A stretch of DNA of 60,249 nt. Origin: a virus. The translations under genes were made by a program, and so were the position numbers. Of the stretch, positions 15,901 through 24,034 are shown in pieces; position 1 is the stretch's first letter; every line of letters begins with the position of its first letter. Where the stretch lies: positions 1 to 60,249 of the IMG/VR virus record IMGVR_UViG_3300023210_000037; one strand, 5' to 3'. Under the pieces are notes generated by a model that had not been told where the DNA came from, made no database searches, and worked only from the letters and a program-made list of their open reading frames with translations.

Positions 15901-18319
15901 TCCTGGTGGTAATAAATCTAAAGCGTTATTACTATTAAATACGTTACCATTTGTCCCATTTCAACACGTAATCGACAACTATATCAACAAAACACATAAT
16001 GGGAAATACTTAGACATTATAAGATTACCCAGATACTATCTTTTATTTATCGCTGGGACACTATGGAGGGCAACAGAGTCATCAGACCCAATAGACTGGT
16101 CCAATTCAGAAGTGGATTCAGTTACAATAAATCAATATTTGAGTACTATAGGGGTTAATAAATCGTATGGTGGTACACCCACTATTAGTGCATCATTAAC
16201 ATCATTACCCACAAAAACAAAAGAAACATTAATAGAATTTTTTATACAGTGGGTAACCAATGAATTTGAAACCTTCGAATCACAAGTAGTGGATTATACT
16301 ACGGAAGAGGATATTACGGCTAAGTATAAAAAAGGTGAAGGTATAGCAAAGAAGTTATCTGGAAATATAAATTTAATAATAAATGCAATAGATATATTTA
16401 CCCCTAACGCATTAGATAGTGGATTAAACCTAGATGGTTTCGAGGACTATTATAATAGTTTTGTTGATAATTTTACCAAGGAAGAGGATTCGACAGAAGA
16501 AAAAGACCCCGCAGTAATAGAAAAAGAAGATACCCAGCTTGAACCAATTAAACTACAAATGTATAACTATTTTAAAAATATATATGATAAATGGATTGCG
16601 GGTAGCCCACAAGATCAACTATCATATAATGCTTGTGGAGAAGCTGGAAAAAATCTTATAGATTATTTTAAATTCATAAATAGAGGATTTAACGATATAG
16701 GAAATAAAGCAGTTATAAACTTAGATAGTGTTGCCACCTTATCGGAAAATATGGATACTAACTTCTATTTTTACATATCAAAAATACTAAGAGACAGTAA
16801 TTTTTTATTTCAGATAATGCCTAGTTACATTAACTTTAAAGACGAAGAAGAAATGAAAGATATATTTAGACCAGTAACTGATATATCCCAAAGAAATAGT
16901 AGTAGTGGACCAACTTATCTATGTATATATGCAGGTGGCACTTCAGAAGTTTTGGATTTAAACGAAAAAAGTAGATACACATATAAAAACGATGGTTTCT
17001 CTTTCCACAATGCACCATCAGATATGGAAAGTACTGGTGGTGAAGAAGACTTTAATTTAGTAGCGTTTAGAGTTGCATATGGGGCAGAAAATCAAACAAT
17101 GTTTAAGAGTGTTTCGTTAAACCAACAAGAACATAGAGAAACAGCAGAATATTTTGCAGCTTTAACAGATTTAATAGATAAAAGAGGTGGAACACAAAGA
17201 TCTTATCAAGGAACAGATTTATATAAAATTTTCAAAACTAGATCATATAAAGCTGAAGTTGAGTCATTGGGGTGTATGAGCCTACAACCTATGATGTATT
17301 TCCAGTTAGATAATGTACCGTTTTTTAATGGTGCATATATGGTACTTAATGTTAGTCATACAATAACCCCTAATCATATGGTAACCACTTTTAGTGGTTT
17401 ACGGCAAAGTAAAATATTAAGCCCACCAGTAGAGGAAATAACCACATTTTTAGATTCAGATTTAACAGAAACAATAGAAGAAGATACAGAGTTTGTTTTC
17501 CAAAATCAAAATAATCCTGATAAGTATAATGTTGGTGTCGACACAGATAAAGAGCCAGATACCCCATTTGCTTTATCACAAATTACAGAAAACGCATTAA
17601 TAGACATGGGGGTATTAAAATCAAACGCTAGTGATTTAGGAATTATTTTACAAAGCCAATTTGCGGCTGGTACCGACCCAGTAATCAGTAAATCGCAAGT
17701 TACTATGTTGTTAGCTAATATGTTAACAATGTCATCTGACGCAAATGGGCATGGATTTAGTCACATTGTTGAATCTTGGCCAGAGATTGATAGTCCCACC
17801 AGACAACAACAATCATACTATGATAAAGAAAATAAACTTGGTAACCCATCAACAGATGACGATAACCCGGATATAATACAATCAATAAATCCCATAAAAT
17901 ATAGCCTTCTGCAAGTACAAACAATTGCACATAAATATAGAAAAAGGGGGTACATACCAATAGTTGGTTTGGATGAATACAAAGAAGCATCGTATGTATT
18001 AGGTGTGGATTTAGTTACTAATCCAGATCTAATAAATGAGGATAAATTATTGGCGGTAAGGGTTTCTTTATTTAAGTGGAAACTAGGGATATGTTCCCCA
18101 TTTTCATACTCTAAAGGTGGTAGTGCCAATAATTTCACAAAAACAGTTGCCATACTTTCAGGTGAAAAGGGAGGAACAATTGGAAAAAGTTTTGATAATT
18201 TTGCTAGGGTTTTAAGTAGATTTGATTTGATAGGTATAAATATTGAAGGTACTACTTCTGATTGTAATAGCGATACTTCATCACAGGTGGCACCAGATAC
18301 TTCTATTGTTGGTAATTGA
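12983..18319 (+). CDS. Giant baseplate hub-like protein with degenerate GH19-like end
   Basis: The product has 1778 residues. Residues about 100-240 hold a beta-rich domain (FGIKNISIKYNASLVPQVDISF, DVRGSALFDV, FFKMPYPIFNLTVKGYFGNP) that suggests a tube- or gp27-like hub fold. Residues 1432-1480 (MSLQPMMYFQLDNVPFFNGAYMV region) look like the closing strands of a hub domain. Residues about 1580-1750 resemble a GH19 chitinase/lysozyme: KSQVTMLLANML, FSHIVES (E1597), YYDKENKLGN, YRKRGYIPIVGLDEY from 1652, LGVDLVTNPDLI. The usual HE catalytic pair is not visible and several active-site positions differ. It is comparable in layout to T4 gp5, a hub protein carrying lysozyme. Central regions are unrecognised. 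Confidence 0.62.
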   Translation: MSNKTPKVENKGAGLFLVDPNPPGSGVLPAEDMFIYVKFTATERSRGVVTLTDSDSSINESRDGEINFVATEVKYDASGEPLKNLMGKTESYATTNYTDIGGVKNSYSSGSLEGFGIKNISIKYNASLVPQVDISFTDVRGSALFDVIEQDNRKSPYSLFFKMPYPIFNLTVKGYFGNPVEYCLHMVNWTSKFDPGTGNFDITANFLGFQQAFLADMTIGNVIGVNNTDLGKEALANLPMKAQDPVYPDKMIDIGPTPSLDSFIKKISKLQVDLEFLKSNDDTYKKLIILNTQKKKLKRIQSFIGAPIPKDVGNPTTKTPYSEIPNDKDVIVTSEIQGEGSLILNQEYLSIRDYLIFKYSSIVSVNYYMNTILDLLEDYQKFKVVNYKQLKTGIVDGIIIDGDTIINETIFPISRGDGEIIDYLTGLEVSTAGSTLTTKTAGKGYPSFPTTLIGAIDGLKQPSPISSQFQSPSSLNGEFQNGDVDISQFVRPTSAKSQFLSKDPVFVLDFRKMRSEVKRMIIDIDKQIKEDTKSVNVKINEELKKSIGYNPTVKTVFEILCNNVQSLVDVTYKVAMQAEGQTKERAKELKKNVLDTDIDTDESGDFKNSTIYAFPKIIQISDAGEAQEKYVGSKDLNLTTNSFPEIKFIEDVAKGITKSSSELRTIRKQTSKLKQQGFDTNSWVPNNPIDVANDNPFLFINSIESQGDEEIKKQFYNILLTRYAVCKNYSKMPETQLSAFGIFDAIDAKKSIFDTTVRKVLSTALSKSGSDAIISNGITSGYVIEQSNIPIINESGDDLPKLGDIEISGFRNDDVEYIEVEDNGGKIIGSKSALWKEVTNKKKYDNIFGEKVQTGFDKTIGSYTQYLNHLVFVNASYDVWGGKVNKKLKKGQTANNTFSIKDNDITRIDGGQPPPEGATNNVDTPIKTDYINVLSAGSGSGGGQQVEIPRYLTTVSPSSNLPEESSILYNNPHPGGNKSKALLLLNTLPFVPFQHVIDNYINKTHNGKYLDIIRLPRYYLLFIAGTLWRATESSDPIDWSNSEVDSVTINQYLSTIGVNKSYGGTPTISASLTSLPTKTKETLIEFFIQWVTNEFETFESQVVDYTTEEDITAKYKKGEGIAKKLSGNINLIINAIDIFTPNALDSGLNLDGFEDYYNSFVDNFTKEEDSTEEKDPAVIEKEDTQLEPIKLQMYNYFKNIYDKWIAGSPQDQLSYNACGEAGKNLIDYFKFINRGFNDIGNKAVINLDSVATLSENMDTNFYFYISKILRDSNFLFQIMPSYINFKDEEEMKDIFRPVTDISQRNSSSGPTYLCIYAGGTSEVLDLNEKSRYTYKNDGFSFHNAPSDMESTGGEEDFNLVAFRVAYGAENQTMFKSVSLNQQEHRETAEYFAALTDLIDKRGGTQRSYQGTDLYKIFKTRSYKAEVESLGCMSLQPMMYFQLDNVPFFNGAYMVLNVSHTITPNHMVTTFSGLRQSKILSPPVEEITTFLDSDLTETIEEDTEFVFQNQNNPDKYNVGVDTDKEPDTPFALSQITENALIDMGVLKSNASDLGIILQSQFAAGTDPVISKSQVTMLLANMLTMSSDANGHGFSHIVESWPEIDSPTRQQQSYYDKENKLGNPSTDDDNPDIIQSINPIKYSLLQVQTIAHKYRKRGYIPIVGLDEYKEASYVLGVDLVTNPDLINEDKLLAVRVSLFKWKLGICSPFSYSKGGSANNFTKTVAILSGEKGGTIGKSFDNFARVLSRFDLIGINIEGTTSDCNSDTSSQVAPDTSIVGN

Positions 18320-18346
18320 TTTTTACTAAAAAATACTTTATATTTG
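18316..18346 (+). promoter_or_regulatory. Host-type promoter TTG-N20-TATATTTG
   Basis: TTG at 18316-18318 and TATATTTG at 18339-18346 match the Bacteroidota -33/-7 elements (TTTG and TAnnTTTG). The start codon at 18351 is only four bases beyond the -7 box, so the transcript should be leaderless or nearly so. Three other promoters here share the exact 20-base spacer. Confidence 0.6.
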
Positions 18347-18350
18347 TGAT

Positions 18351-18953
18351 ATGAATATTGGGAATATTGTATCATCTTCTAAAATTAATGAAGATAATTT
18401 TAAGTTATTTGATGAAATTGAATCAGTAGATAATTCTTTACCTACACTTATTGTTGGTTGGAATAAAACTAAAGAAATGTTTGGGGATAAGGTATCCATT
18501 TTAAATAAGCAAATCAGTGATAATTTATATTGGACATTTTCAACTACTGAAAGAAGGGTGGAATATGATGATGATATTATAACATTTAAACAGGAATGTT
18601 ATAATAATTTCGGGAGTGAATTGTCGTATGTTTATATTGACCCAATACATGATAAACCTAAAAAGATTAAAAAAATATTAAAAAAAATCTATTCATTAAG
18701 CGAATCTATTTCATATTTTACTGATAAAAATATGTTATATATCTTAGGTGAAAATATCGTTTTTGGTGTAAATTTAGAAGTTACAGAGTTTATAGGGATA
18801 AGTACCAATAGTATTATAACAAGAGTAGTTAATTTAAGAAATAGCGTTTTAATCGATAATGAAATATTTAATAAATGTAAGGAATTTATAAAAAAACTAG
18901 ATAATGAGTATAAACTAGTTCCTTATGTTGTTAAATATGGAAAATACTACTAA
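18351..18953 (+). CDS. Unknown 200-aa protein
   Basis: No family is recognised. The protein is soluble, with a mixed alpha/beta pattern: LPTLIVGWNKTKEMFG near residue 29, a basic helical stretch KPKKIKKILKKIYSL (about 102-116), then beta-like segments (MLYILGENIVFGVNLEV). It starts a new unit under a host-type promoter, directly after the hub gene, and the next gene overlaps its end. Expression before the late genes is therefore likely. ATG at 18351 is the only sensible start. Confidence 0.6.
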   Translation: MNIGNIVSSSKINEDNFKLFDEIESVDNSLPTLIVGWNKTKEMFGDKVSILNKQISDNLYWTFSTTERRVEYDDDIITFKQECYNNFGSELSYVYIDPIHDKPKKIKKILKKIYSLSESISYFTDKNMLYILGENIVFGVNLEVTEFIGISTNSIITRVVNLRNSVLIDNEIFNKCKEFIKKLDNEYKLVPYVVKYGKYY

Positions 18954-19350
18954 AATAATTACATTAGCTTCGTTTGTTTTAAACGATAAAATAGATAGTT
19001 TTAAAAAATATCTGTATAAAAGATTTAAAGTACCAAACGAAAGGGTTTTCATATATGATATAGATGAAGATTCAGAAAAGAAGGTTATAACCTTTAGGGT
19101 GTATGTTAGAGATGGTAAAAGGGTTAATACAAGTTCTTTCTTCCCCACCACAATAATAGTTCATAAAAAGGGTGAATGTTTTTATACGATAAATGCGCTA
19201 AATAAATTAATTGAAAAAGAAACTGGAGGTGCAGCTGGAAATATTAATTATAAAGATTATCAGGTAGAATGGGATAATTATCAAGGAAAAATTTTAATCG
19301 TAAAGGCAGGAGAATTATCAATAATGAACATTAATCGTAATTTTTCTTAA
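18937..19350 (+). CDS. Unknown 137-aa protein overlapping upstream gene
   Basis: ATG at 18937 (MENTTKII) is preferred; ATG at 18925 would add four residues. Both overlap the end of the preceding gene (17 or 29 bases), indicating translational coupling. The protein is a compact alpha/beta domain with a basic helix (DSFKKYLYKRFKV), a strand-turn-strand core (VITFRVYVRDGK, TIIVHKKGECFYTI) and a GGAAGN turn. No motif of known function was found. Probably co-transcribed with the 18351 gene. Confidence 0.55.
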   Translation: MENTTKIITLASFVLNDKIDSFKKYLYKRFKVPNERVFIYDIDEDSEKKVITFRVYVRDGKRVNTSSFFPTTIIVHKKGECFYTINALNKLIEKETGGAAGNINYKDYQVEWDNYQGKILIVKAGELSIMNINRNFS

Positions 19351-19358
19351 GAACATGA

Positions 19359-19366
19359 TATTTATA
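19359..19366 (+). promoter_or_regulatory. Probable late promoter TATTTATA
   Basis: TATTTATAAATA begins 23 bases before the ATG at 19382. The apparent earlier start ATG at 19355 would place this motif inside the coding frame, so 19382 is taken as the true start. Confidence 0.58.
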
Positions 19367-19381
19367 AATAAACCAATTATT

Positions 19382-19567
19382 ATGGAAGATAAAAACATAA
19401 ATAAAAACAAAAAAGATTTGGACTCTAAATTGGATGCCTTTTTAGAGGAAGAAAAAGAAGAAAAAGAGTGTGTTGGTGAAGAATGTTTAATTAATGATGG
19501 TAAAGAAATTGTTGAGAGAGTGAATAAAGTTTATAAAACTACCGATGGTAGACAATTATTAATGTAA
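19382..19567 (+). CDS. Small acidic protein, 61 aa
   Basis: The start at 19382 is fixed by the promoter motif 23 bases upstream. The product is highly charged: a Lys/Asn/Asp N-terminus, an acidic helix (LDAFLEEEKEEKE), a short Cys pair motif CVGEEC (about residues 33-38) and a C-terminal KVYKTTDGRQLLM. The stop is five bases before the next leader-bearing gene. In T4, very small acidic head-core proteins such as gp67 sit near other core components, so a head-core role is possible, but no sequence match to gp67 can be claimed. Confidence 0.5.
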   Translation: MEDKNINKNKKDLDSKLDAFLEEEKEEKECVGEECLINDGKEIVERVNKVYKTTDGRQLLM

Positions 19568-19572
19568 TTGAA

Positions 19573-20352
19573 ATGAGTAAAAAAAATCTATTAAAAGAAG
19601 AATTAAATCGACACATGCAACTTTTGGAGTATACATTCTATATGCCTGAAGTGGAAAATGACGATGAAGAAGATAACTTATTGTTTGATAATTCAGTCAA
19701 TTTATATGAGCAAGATCCAATACCGGGTGTTGATACACCTGAAGAAGGTAATGAAGAAGGTGACCCATTTGCTACACCTGAAGAAGGAGCAGTACCAGAA
19801 GAAGGTGCGGAAGTTGACCCATTTGCAACACCAGAAGCAGGTGGTGAATCAGAAACAGAACCAGATATTGACCCATTTGCCGCTGAAGGTGAAGGTATGG
19901 AGGTTGCTGATGAATTTGCAACTGAAGAACCTGCTGATGAGGAAACAGTTGAGGTAGAGGTTACAGATATAGTTGATAAAGCAGAAGAAACAAGAACAGA
20001 AATCGAAGGTCTTACATCCAAAATGGAAGAATTAATGGGTAGTTTTAGTGAGTTATCTGATCAAGTAAGTGGTATGGATCAAGTTATTGATAAGATTGAT
20101 GGTTTAGAAAAAGAAATTGAAAAAAGAAACCCAACCCCAGTAGAAAAATTAGAAATGAGGTCTATGGATTCATTCCCTTATAGTGTTAAATTAACAGATT
20201 ATTGGGAAGATAAAGAAGGTTATGACACAGGAGAAGGAAATGATGAAGAGGAATACGTAATAACTAAAAAAGAAGTAGACGATTACAGCTCATCCGCTAT
20301 AAGACATTCATTTGATTATGATGTCAATGCGGAAGACGATGAAACCTATTAA
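19573..20352 (+). CDS. Acidic leader-bearing protein, possible head core/scaffold
   Basis: The 259-residue protein starts with LLKEELNRHMQLLE, the same EExNR...LxE leader seen in the proteins at 287, 2860 and 3510. Residues 55-125 are extremely acidic and contain three DPFA units at residues 64, 82 and 100, an exact 18-residue period. A coiled coil follows (about 140-190: IEGLTSKMEELMGSF, QVIDKIDGLEKEIEKR). The end is acidic again. Acidic composition, coiled coil and a cleavable-looking leader fit a prohead core or scaffold protein, but no direct resemblance to T4 gp22 can be shown. A strong terminator follows. Confidence 0.6.
   Translation: MSKKNLLKEELNRHMQLLEYTFYMPEVENDDEEDNLLFDNSVNLYEQDPIPGVDTPEEGNEEGDPFATPEEGAVPEEGAEVDPFATPEAGGESETEPDIDPFAAEGEGMEVADEFATEEPADEETVEVEVTDIVDKAEETRTEIEGLTSKMEELMGSFSELSDQVSGMDQVIDKIDGLEKEIEKRNPTPVEKLEMRSMDSFPYSVKLTDYWEDKEGYDTGEGNDEEEYVITKKEVDDYSSSAIRHSFDYDVNAEDDETY
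19762..19887 (+). repeat. 54-base in-gene repeat encoding DPFATPE-type units
   Basis: GACCCATTTGC occurs at 19762, 19816 and 19870, exactly 54 bases (18 residues) apart, each followed by Glu/Gly-rich coding sequence. The array lies inside the acidic protein gene and probably arose by in-frame duplication. Confidence 0.7.
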
Positions 20353-20376
20353 GTTATTTCCCTCGTTTGACAAATT

Positions 20377-20418
20377 AACCTATAATGTATAAATTTATAC
20401 TATTATAGGTTTTTTTTT
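20377..20418 (+). terminator. Strong rho-independent terminator
   Basis: A long hairpin (AACCTATAAT with ATTATAGGTT, plus the inner palindrome GTATAAATTTATAC, one bulged base) runs into eight T at 20411-20418. It separates the late block from the replication block, whose promoter begins at 20420. Confidence 0.9.
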
Positions 20419-20419
20419 G

Positions 20420-20450
20420 TTGACTTTTTAAATAAAAACGATTATAATTG
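20420..20450 (+). promoter_or_regulatory. Host-type promoter TTG-N20-TATAATTG
   Basis: TTG at 20420-20422 and TATAATTG at 20443-20450 have the same 20-base spacer as the other host-type promoters. This -7 box deviates by one base from TAnnTTTG. It directly follows a terminator and precedes the gp32 gene, leaving about 40 bases of A/T-rich leader. Confidence 0.6.
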
Positions 20451-20495
20451 TTTAGTTAGAAAAAATAATTTATTAATTAATTAAAAAAAAATAAG

Positions 20496-21380
20496 ATGAG
20501 TAAAACAACATTAGAATCAATTTTATCACAATACGAAAAAAATAGTGATGGTGGTAAAAAACCAAAAGTATCCAATGAGGATAGGTTAAAAAAGTATTTC
20601 ACAGAAAAACTTAAAAAGGGTGAAAATAACACAACTAAGTCATTTAGAATTCTTCCAGGAAAAGAAGGAAGTTCTCCATTTGATGAAATCTATTTACATG
20701 AAAGAGAAGTGAACCATAGATATGAAAAAATTTATTGTAATAAATTAAATGATGGAGAACTTTGTCCTTTATGTGAAGCTGAGGAAGCTTTAAAAATGGA
20801 TGGTAGTAAGAAAGCCAAAGATATGGCGAAAGAATACACACCACGTAAATGGTATGTAGTTAAAGGTATTGATAGAGATAATGAAGATCATGGTGTTAAA
20901 TTCTGGAGATACAAGCATAAATATACTGGTGACGGTGTTCAAGATAAATTAATGCCTGTATTCAAACTGAAAGGTGACATTACAGATGCTAGAGAAGGTC
21001 GCGATATTGTTATCACAACAAATCGTAATGATAAAGGACATTCTGTTGTTAGCTCTATAATGGCGGATGATGTTAGTTTATTAACATCCGACACAGAAAA
21101 AGCCAACGCTTGGTTTAATAACGAAGAAACATTTAGAGATGTTTATTCTAAAAAATCACCAGAATGGTTAGATATAGTAGCAAAAAATATGACACCTATT
21201 TGGGATTCGGGTCTATCTAAATACGTTGCAGAAGAAGAAAAAGAAGAAACGGAAACTGCATCATTAGAAGATGAAATTAATTTACTTAAAAATGATGTGG
21301 TTACAAATACATTAGAAAATGATGGTGATGGGGTTGATACAACCACACTTGAAACTAATGATGATGAACTACCATTTTAA
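20496..21380 (+). CDS. 32: Single-stranded DNA-binding protein gp32
   Basis: The 294-residue protein coats single-stranded DNA and organises replication and recombination proteins. The zinc site of T4 gp32 is visible: H68/H74, C81, C90 and C93 (pattern H-x-C-x8-C-x2-C). The N-terminal basic segment (RLKKYFTEKLKK) corresponds to the cooperativity region, the core has aromatic and basic residues (TPRKWYVVKG, VKFWRYKHKY), and the C-terminus is acidic and ends DDELPF, the usual partner-recruiting tail. Length is close to T4 gp32 (301 aa). It heads the replication operon under a host-type promoter, with uvsX 14 bases downstream. Confidence 0.92.
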   Translation: MSKTTLESILSQYEKNSDGGKKPKVSNEDRLKKYFTEKLKKGENNTTKSFRILPGKEGSSPFDEIYLHEREVNHRYEKIYCNKLNDGELCPLCEAEEALKMDGSKKAKDMAKEYTPRKWYVVKGIDRDNEDHGVKFWRYKHKYTGDGVQDKLMPVFKLKGDITDAREGRDIVITTNRNDKGHSVVSSIMADDVSLLTSDTEKANAWFNNEETFRDVYSKKSPEWLDIVAKNMTPIWDSGLSKYVAEEEKEETETASLEDEINLLKNDVVTNTLENDGDGVDTTTLETNDDELPF

Positions 21381-21394
21381 AAAAGTGAATTAAT

Positions 21395-22450
21395 ATGGCA
21401 AAGAAACCAATTAAGAAGAAAAAGACTGATTTTTCTAACATCAGAAAAAAGTTTTCATCCAAGGAAAAATATAAAGAACAGAAATATTTTGACTTGGGGG
21501 AGGCTTTCCAAAAAGCAACAGGTATTCCTGGACCAGCTATGGGTCAAATTAATATGATGTTAGGGCATTCAGATACAGGAAAGACAACTGCACTTATACA
21601 AGCCGCAGTCGATGCACAGAAAAAAGGTATCTTACCGATATTCATTATTACTGAACAAAAATTTAGTTTTGAACACGCTAAACAAATGGGTTTAAAAACT
21701 GATTATGTGGAGGAAATAGATGAAACAACTGGTGAAGTTACTGGTTATTGGGATGGATTTTTGTTATATAAATTAGGGTTTGATTATATTGAACAAGCCT
21801 TTGAATATGTAACAGAAGTTCTAGACGGGCAAAAAGAAGGTGAGATACCACACGATATATTATTTTGTTGGGACTCTATAGGTACTATACCTTGTAAAAT
21901 GAGTTTCGATGGAAAAGGTGGAAACCAACATACTGCTAGAACTATTTCAGAAAAATGGGGAATGGGTATGGCTCAGAGAATTACATCTTCGAGAAAAGAA
22001 TCCTCCCCATATACGAACACTATGATTTTCGTAAACCAACCTTGGGTAGAACTACCTGATAACCCCTTCAGTCAACCAAAAATACAACCCAAAGGTGGTC
22101 AATCAATTTATTTATCCTGTGCCTTAGTATTCCTATTTGGGAATCAAAAAAATGCTGGAATATCAAAACTATCTGCCACCAATAAAGGTAGAAAAGTTAA
22201 TTTCGCCATTAGAACTAAGGTTGGTATACATAAAAACCATATGAATGGGTTAGGATACGCTGATTGTAGGATATTAGCTACTACACATGGATTTATCGAA
22301 GATGATAAAAAAGCCATAGAAGATTATAAGGGAGTACAAAAAGAGTATTGGTCAGAAATTTTTGAAAATGTAGGTGATGGTATAGTAGATTTTGAGATAG
22401 AAGATGATGAAACATATATCGAAACACCTGTAGAATATTCTGATAAATAA
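21395..22450 (+). CDS. uvsX: UvsX recombinase (RecA-like)
   Basis: The RecA-fold ATPase catalyses strand exchange for recombination-dependent replication and repair, acting on gp32-coated DNA. Walker A is GHSDTGKTT at 57-65; the Walker B strand is ILFCWDSIG near residue 155. Downstream motifs (TMIFVNQPWVELPDNP, IQPKGGQSIYLSCALVFLF) match the UvsX core. At 351 residues it is slightly shorter than T4 UvsX (391), mainly in the acidic C-terminal part. The gene lies between gp32 and the RNase H gene, a compact replication-recombination operon. Confidence 0.92.
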   Translation: MAKKPIKKKKTDFSNIRKKFSSKEKYKEQKYFDLGEAFQKATGIPGPAMGQINMMLGHSDTGKTTALIQAAVDAQKKGILPIFIITEQKFSFEHAKQMGLKTDYVEEIDETTGEVTGYWDGFLLYKLGFDYIEQAFEYVTEVLDGQKEGEIPHDILFCWDSIGTIPCKMSFDGKGGNQHTARTISEKWGMGMAQRITSSRKESSPYTNTMIFVNQPWVELPDNPFSQPKIQPKGGQSIYLSCALVFLFGNQKNAGISKLSATNKGRKVNFAIRTKVGIHKNHMNGLGYADCRILATTHGFIEDDKKAIEDYKGVQKEYWSEIFENVGDGIVDFEIEDDETYIETPVEYSDK

Positions 22451-22482
22451 TTTTAGTATTAATCTTATAATAGTTATGGAGA

Positions 22483-23526
22483 GTGCCAAAACCAACTAAA
22501 ACAAAAAAATACACACACACCTTATTAGTAGATGGAGATTCATTATTGAAAACCGCCTATCATGGAGCAAAAGACCTTTATAATAAAGGTAACCATATAG
22601 GTGGTATTTTTCAGTTCTTAACTATGTTAAGAAAAGTTATTAATGAAAATCGTTTTGATAAGGTTTTTATATTTTGGGATGGTCAGTTTAGCGGACGTTT
22701 GCGTCATGAAATTTATAAAGAATATAAGGCTAATAGAGAAAAAGATTTCTATAATCATCGAGAACCCAAAGACCCTGATCTATACATCCAAAAACATAGG
22801 GTATCCCAATATTGTGAAGAATTATTCATACGGCAATTTCAAGATGAAATAATTGAGGCAGATGATTCTATAGGGTATTATTGTTCTAATATAGAAGATG
22901 ATGAAAAAGTTGTGATAATCTCTAACGATAGAGATATGTGTCAACTGATAGATGATAGGGTAGCAATATATGTCATTAACCTTAGAAAAATCATAAGTAA
23001 GTATAACTATTGTGAACATTTTAATCACCATTATACTAATGTTAAATTAGTAAAAATATTGTCTGGAGATGCTAGCGATAATATAAAGGGGATACAGGGT
23101 GTTAAAGAAAAAACACTTATAAAGTATTTTCCTGAAATTTGTAAAAAAACTTTGACATTAAAAGATATTATTAGTAAAATTGAAGTATTACAAAACGAAA
23201 GAAAAACAAGATTGAAAACATTAGATAACATAAAAAATAAAGTTACGGTTGGATGTCAGGGTGAGGATATCTTTGAAATTAATGAAAAGATTATAAACCT
23301 AAGAAAACCATTATTAACAGAATCAGCGAAAGAACATCTTAATAATTTATTTGTCTCACCTATTGACCCAGAAGATAGAACAACAAAAAATGTTATTAAG
23401 ATGATGTTAGAAGATGGAATAATAATGGCAATACCCGGTGGAAGAGATGGTTATATAAATTTTTTAAAACCATTTTTAAGAATAATAAAAAAAGAAAAAA
23501 ATTTCTTTAATATAAGCAAAAAATAA
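22483..23526 (+). CDS. rnh: 5'-3' exonuclease / RNase H (T4 Rnh-like, FEN family)
   Basis: The start is GTG at 22483. The 347-residue protein has the full set of FEN metal-binding motifs: VDGD at 16-19, FWDG followed by YKEYKANR, an EADDSIGYYC segment, SNDRDM, and LSGDASDNIKGIQGV (helix-hairpin-helix region). T4 RNase H (305 aa) removes RNA primers and adjacent DNA from Okazaki fragments; this one carries an extra lysine-rich C-terminus. It follows uvsX by 32 bases. No strong ribosome site is present, though AGAG precedes the GTG. Confidence 0.9.
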   Translation: MPKPTKTKKYTHTLLVDGDSLLKTAYHGAKDLYNKGNHIGGIFQFLTMLRKVINENRFDKVFIFWDGQFSGRLRHEIYKEYKANREKDFYNHREPKDPDLYIQKHRVSQYCEELFIRQFQDEIIEADDSIGYYCSNIEDDEKVVIISNDRDMCQLIDDRVAIYVINLRKIISKYNYCEHFNHHYTNVKLVKILSGDASDNIKGIQGVKEKTLIKYFPEICKKTLTLKDIISKIEVLQNERKTRLKTLDNIKNKVTVGCQGEDIFEINEKIINLRKPLLTESAKEHLNNLFVSPIDPEDRTTKNVIKMMLEDGIIMAIPGGRDGYINFLKPFLRIIKKEKNFFNISKK

Positions 23527-23532
23527 AATACT

Positions 23533-24000
23533 ATGAAAAAGAATTATGAAAATCTCCCGTATGAATTTTTATTATTAATTAATGACAAACCAATAGTTGG
23601 TAGAAATTTTTCTATAAGAGGATTTAATAGTGATAGTTTAAGATCACTTGAATTAAAAGAGGTAATAGATGATGCGGTAAACATAATAAAACGCCAATTT
23701 AGATCAAAAACATCGGATTACCTTTTTAAATATTATAATCCTTACTTCGCTTATTCGGATGTTGTTGTTGATACTGAACCACATAAAGTAGATATTTACG
23801 CAAATGAAGACATCTTCACATTACAAATAAAAGTAAAGGGAAATGTCGTAATACAAAAGATTTTTTCTGGGAATCATTACCCCCCAAAAGTAAGGTATGA
23901 TGTAGACATAAGAAAAAATATTCCCGATATCATAGCTACAATACAAAATGGGTTAGTTCAGAAAAATTATACAAAAGAATTGTGCGGTTACGCGCTTTAA
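23533..24000 (+). CDS. Unknown 155-aa protein in replication operon
   Basis: No family is recognised. The gene is packed between the RNase H gene (6-base gap) and the gp41 helicase gene (34-base gap), so a role in DNA replication or recombination is plausible. The protein is basic and mixed alpha/beta: LPYEFLLLINDKPIVGRNFS at the N-terminus, a helix (EVIDDAVNIIKRQFR), a YYNPYFAY aromatic cluster and a strand pair (FTLQIKVKGNVVIQKIF). T4 has a helicase loader, gp59, near gp32, but no gp59 signature can be claimed here. Confidence 0.6.
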   Translation: MKKNYENLPYEFLLLINDKPIVGRNFSIRGFNSDSLRSLELKEVIDDAVNIIKRQFRSKTSDYLFKYYNPYFAYSDVVVDTEPHKVDIYANEDIFTLQIKVKGNVVIQKIFSGNHYPPKVRYDVDIRKNIPDIIATIQNGLVQKNYTKELCGYAL

Positions 24001-24034
24001 AGGATATATATTAATATAGTAAATTATAAAAAAT

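Noticed and set aside
17818-18375. Open frame of 185 codons on the minus strand over the end of the hub gene
   Set aside because: It lies opposite a convincing GH19-like coding sequence and has low-complexity hydrophobic content; it is a shadow of the plus-strand gene. The same applies to other long minus-strand frames such as 11960-12442, 14626-15066 and 45467-45910.
19355-19381. ATG at 19355 as the start of the 61-residue acidic protein
   Set aside because: It would put the promoter motif TATTTATAAATA inside the coding sequence; ATG 19382 has the standard 23-base distance.
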